Below, piece after piece: positions 7,738 to 10,000 of a stretch of DNA of 10,000 bases. A program made the translations under genes and the position numbers. The notes beneath the pieces were generated by a model. The model was not told the origin of the DNA and made no database searches. It saw only the letters and a program-made list of their open reading frames with translations. The stretch comes from Glandiceps talaboti (taxonomy: Eukaryota; Hemichordata; Enteropneusta; Spengelidae), in assembly GCF_964340395.1 (NCBI RefSeq), contig NC_135554.1, forward strand, positions 15,365,592 to 15,375,591, written 5' to 3'. The stretch's first letter is position 1. Each line of letters starts with the position of its first letter.

Positions 7738-7910
7738 CAGTGATAACATTTAAAGATTAAAGTTTGAAAATTTTCATGACTTTAGTCACGTTCCCTTGGC
7801 TATCATGACCAGTAGTTATTTTCTGTGGATGCGCTTTGACTCAACAAATGCGGTCTAGGATTTAGAAACAAGACAGTACACCCTTACCAAATCAGTGGTT
7901 GAATGCGCTG

Positions 7911-7948
7911 CCCCCCCCCCCTCCTCCTCCTCCCTCGCTCCCCTTTTC
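7911..7948. repeat. Pyrimidine tract: C11 then (CTC)n and C/T run
   Basis: Almost pure C/T on the + strand, broken by one G at 7937. Such mirror-like homopyrimidine tracts can form triplex DNA and are prone to sequencing error. Confidence 0.85.
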
Positions 7949-8148
7949 ATATGGACGCATGTGTGTTTCGCTTATTACGAGGTCTGTTTTAAGATCTAAC
8001 AAAAAGGTCGTGTTTGTATCAGACACCCATGCACGCATGATGGCATTTTACTATTAATGGGACCCTGGGCAAAGTTGTTTACTCAATGAGTAAGTGTTTG
8101 CTTTGTATGTAAATCAGTTTGTAGTGGATTAGCATATTAGGCAACCAG

Positions 8149-8250
8149 ATGGCTGAGTTGGCGGTAAACAGACCTATTGAATTTACATATACTATAAAAG
8201 AGACACTGTGGCCAGTTCTAGACATTATTACACTGTACAGTCTTGCCTGA
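8149..8250 (+). CDS. Possible 33-residue small ORF
   Basis: ATG at 8149 in the context CCAGATGG, with an in-frame TAG farther upstream. It begins MAELAVNRPIEFTYTI, continues KETLWPVLDIITLYSLA and ends at TGA 8248-8250. The C-terminal half is mildly hydrophobic. The AG before the ATG could instead be a splice acceptor. TATAAAAG, a good TATA-box match, lies within it at 8193-8200, so the stretch may be promoter rather than coding. No homolog is recognised. Confidence 0.25.
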   Translation: MAELAVNRPIEFTYTIKETLWPVLDIITLYSLA

Positions 8251-9609
8251 ATGAACCTATAACTAACCTCTACTATGCTGTTTAAGTCTTGTATATAGAG
8301 AAACCCACAATCTGTCCTTGCTCACAAGCACAATGCCTTACCGAGACTGTGAACCGTGTGTGTAACAGAACATTCCATCATTGTGATCCACCGTCAATGT
8401 CATCTACCATTTTTGTGTTTTGTGAGACCTACTAGCAGTTCAAGTCCGCGCTTCGATACAAGACAAAGATACTTTTACGTTTAACTTTGTGAGTACTTTG
8501 ATTTGCTACCGCATCCAGGCATCAGTCATTTTAAAGTGTATGCTCTAGTTCTTAGATTTTGTCATATTTTTAGTACAAGAAATTTGGCTGTACAAAGTAT
8601 TGTATTTTGGTTTACTTAGTACTAAGACCAGTTCGATTAAAGTGTGTGTGATCTTTCTTATTTCTCCGTTATGTATGGTTCCCATTCCATCCTATACTTG
8701 ACAAAAACTCGGCTTTCCTGACAGTCATTCTTTAATATCATGAAATGTTCCTTTCATACCCAGCAAAGATATTACGATATGTCGTTTCCGAGCAATGGTT
8801 TAAGTCCTCAGTCCAGACTGTGAATATTGGCTATGATGACTACTGCCACCATACATGGTATTTATGAGTATATTGCTGTGATTTAATGCAAGATCGGAGA
8901 AACAAATAACCCAATTTGAGACGTCGCCACCCTGAACGGAATAGAGATGATGCATACATTTGAAATGTCTGTTTTACATATCGAGTCTTATCAGATATTT
9001 GTATAATTGATAACTGAATATGGACTGATGATCCATGGTGGGATGTATAATTGTCTTGCATGAGCTTACATCATTCTTCAACCATTTCGGATCATAGTAG
9101 TATATTATACCCGGTTTGATGAATTTTATGTGAACAAAGCATCTCGTGATTTTTGAAGAATATGACAAATTTCATGTTCGAAATATTAAATAAATACTAT
9201 ATATAGAAATGACTTACTAGTATTGTATAATAATATATCTTCTTAGGTAGAAATGTTGTAAACTATTATCCTAATTTGTTTGGCAATGTTTATCAAATCC
9301 TAACGATTGGAACTAGACATCAATTACTGTGAATTATAATTCCAAGGGATGTTATTAGCACCAGACACAATTGAATAAATGAGATCACACAAAGAATTCA
9401 GATTGTTTTCTTGAAATAATTAGGTTGTTTGTCTTAAATTATTTTATCAAACTAGGCTTTAGGTGGAATTCACGTGATCAGAATTAGTATTTGTGTAGAC
9501 ACTAATGGCTTCATTTCTACAGGTATGTACGTGTCACTATGCGTATTATCAGGTACTTTGTCCGCTAACAAATATGAACCAAGTATCGACTCTATCAAAT
9601 TCAACTTAC
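8251..9609. other. No supported gene
   Basis: AT-rich. Two overlapping - frames at 8840-9168 have no splice or poly(A) support; the second contains YYYDPKWLKND followed by GTAAGC and might hide a small exon. TCACGTGA at 9470-9477 is a perfect E-box palindrome. If the - strand gene at 9610-9957 is real, this is its downstream intron. Confidence 0.4.
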
Positions 9610-9745
9610 TAAATGGATCTGTTTGTTTCGACATCTTCAACCTTTGTACCAATGTTTTCTAAAACGGTCTTAAAATCGATGAAGTTTTTGCAATTATTAT
9701 CGATAATTTGCTTTAAATGTTCTTTATCTGTGTTTGCTAAGTTGA
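9610..9745 (-). CDS. Probable internal exon of a - strand gene, unknown product
   Basis: A - strand frame with no ATG-length ORF, yet clearly protein-like: NLANTDKEHLKQIIDNN, then CKNFIDFKTVLENIG and TKVEDVETNRSI. It ends with two bases (TA) before GTAAGT (9609-9604), an almost ideal donor; without splicing, a TAG arises right there. The likely acceptor is TCAAACAG ending at 9746 after a moderately pyrimidine-rich stretch; a second AG 18 bases further in would keep the same phase. The exon is 136 bp: two bases, 44 codons, two bases. The peptide is charged and probably helical, with no motif I can assign. The + strand ORF over the same bases (9474-9662) has no splice logic and is taken as its shadow. 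Confidence 0.5.
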
Positions 9746-9897
9746 CTGTTTGACATATACAGTTGAATTGAGGACAAAGTGCGACAATGATATGATGGAT
9801 TAGGCTCTATTTCGTGTCAAGTACACACGTATTTATTCGTACATACTTGGTTTGTGTGGAAGGCATTGCTGTCGTCAGTTTCACGACCATAATTTAC

Positions 9898-9957
9898 CTC
9901 TTCTGCCAAGTCCCACGCAAGCTGTATCTACGGATCGACATCCACTCGTTACAACAT
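9898..9957 (-). CDS. Possible upstream exon of the same - strand gene
   Basis: The acceptor CTACCTACCTGCACTAG ends at 9958, and the donor GAG|GTAAAT follows at 9897. The 60-bp exon read in phase gives VVTSGCRSVDTACVGLGRR plus one base (G), which joins the TC at the start of the 9745 exon as GTC (Val). The intron would be 152 bp. Another frame is also open (CCNEWMSIRRYS) but would run into a stop in the next exon. Both splice signals are good; the product is unknown. Confidence 0.38.
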
Positions 9958-10000
9958 CTAGTGCAGGTAGGTAGAGTTGCCAAAACAAGAAAGTATTACA

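Larger units (their letters stand above)
7438..8140. other. No supported gene; regulatory-type motifs
   Basis: Contains an octamer ATTTGCAT at 7636-7643, the twin CACGTG boxes and the C-rich tract listed separately. A GTAAGT donor match near 8090 follows a 13-codon frame (TINGTLGKVVYSM), too short to call. Confidence 0.4.

Noticed and set aside
8140-8450. tRNA-like A box (TGGCTGAGTTGG at about 8150) and B box (GTTCAAGTCC at about 8439)
   Set aside because: They are nearly 300 bp apart and neither sits in a foldable tRNA or SINE head.
9474-9662. 62-codon + ORF
   Set aside because: Antisense to the - strand exon 9610-9745, which has a donor and a longer protein-like frame.

Overview
The window looks like gene-poor, AT-rich nuclear DNA from an animal, most likely an invertebrate. 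I judge this from long microsatellites (AT, GT, TATG, GGTAT), exon-sized open frames bounded by GT/AG splice signals, AATAAA poly(A) signals, metazoan-type promoter motifs (RFX half-sites, octamer ATTTGCAT, a TCTCGCGG/CGCGAGA core), and the absence of any compact bacterial-style gene order. I cannot name the species. There is no complete gene. Coding content is short exon-like pieces, most supported only by reading frame and splice-site logic.

Layout. 1-253: a + strand C-terminal coding piece interrupted by a one-base frameshift. 351-400: (GGTAT)10. 545-839: the 3' end of a - strand gene or retroelement, with a stop codon, short 3' UTR and two AATAAA signals. 860-1045: a degenerate array of about 25-bp units. 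1037-1234: a possible + ORF. 1903-1986: a possible first coding exon with a CAG|GTATGT donor. 2571-2853 and 3571-3740: large microsatellites.

3781-5482 is the most structured part. Two diverged copies of one promoter-like repeat face in opposite directions (3781-3887 and 5378-5482). A 200-bp foldback element (4599-4798) sits between them. The right-hand copy lies just upstream of a - strand ATG whose 25 codons spell the first two thirds of a SAP DNA-binding domain (5231-5308).

6352-6476: a diverged tandem duplication. 6730-6979: two + strand exon candidates whose phases join into one terminal reading frame. 7246-7437 and 8149-8250: weak + ORFs. 7700-7740: twin CACGTG boxes. 9610-9957: two - strand exon candidates, phase-compatible across a 152-bp intron; the larger has a GTAAGT donor. 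The rest is unassigned intronic or intergenic DNA. The pieces cannot be joined into pathways from this window alone.
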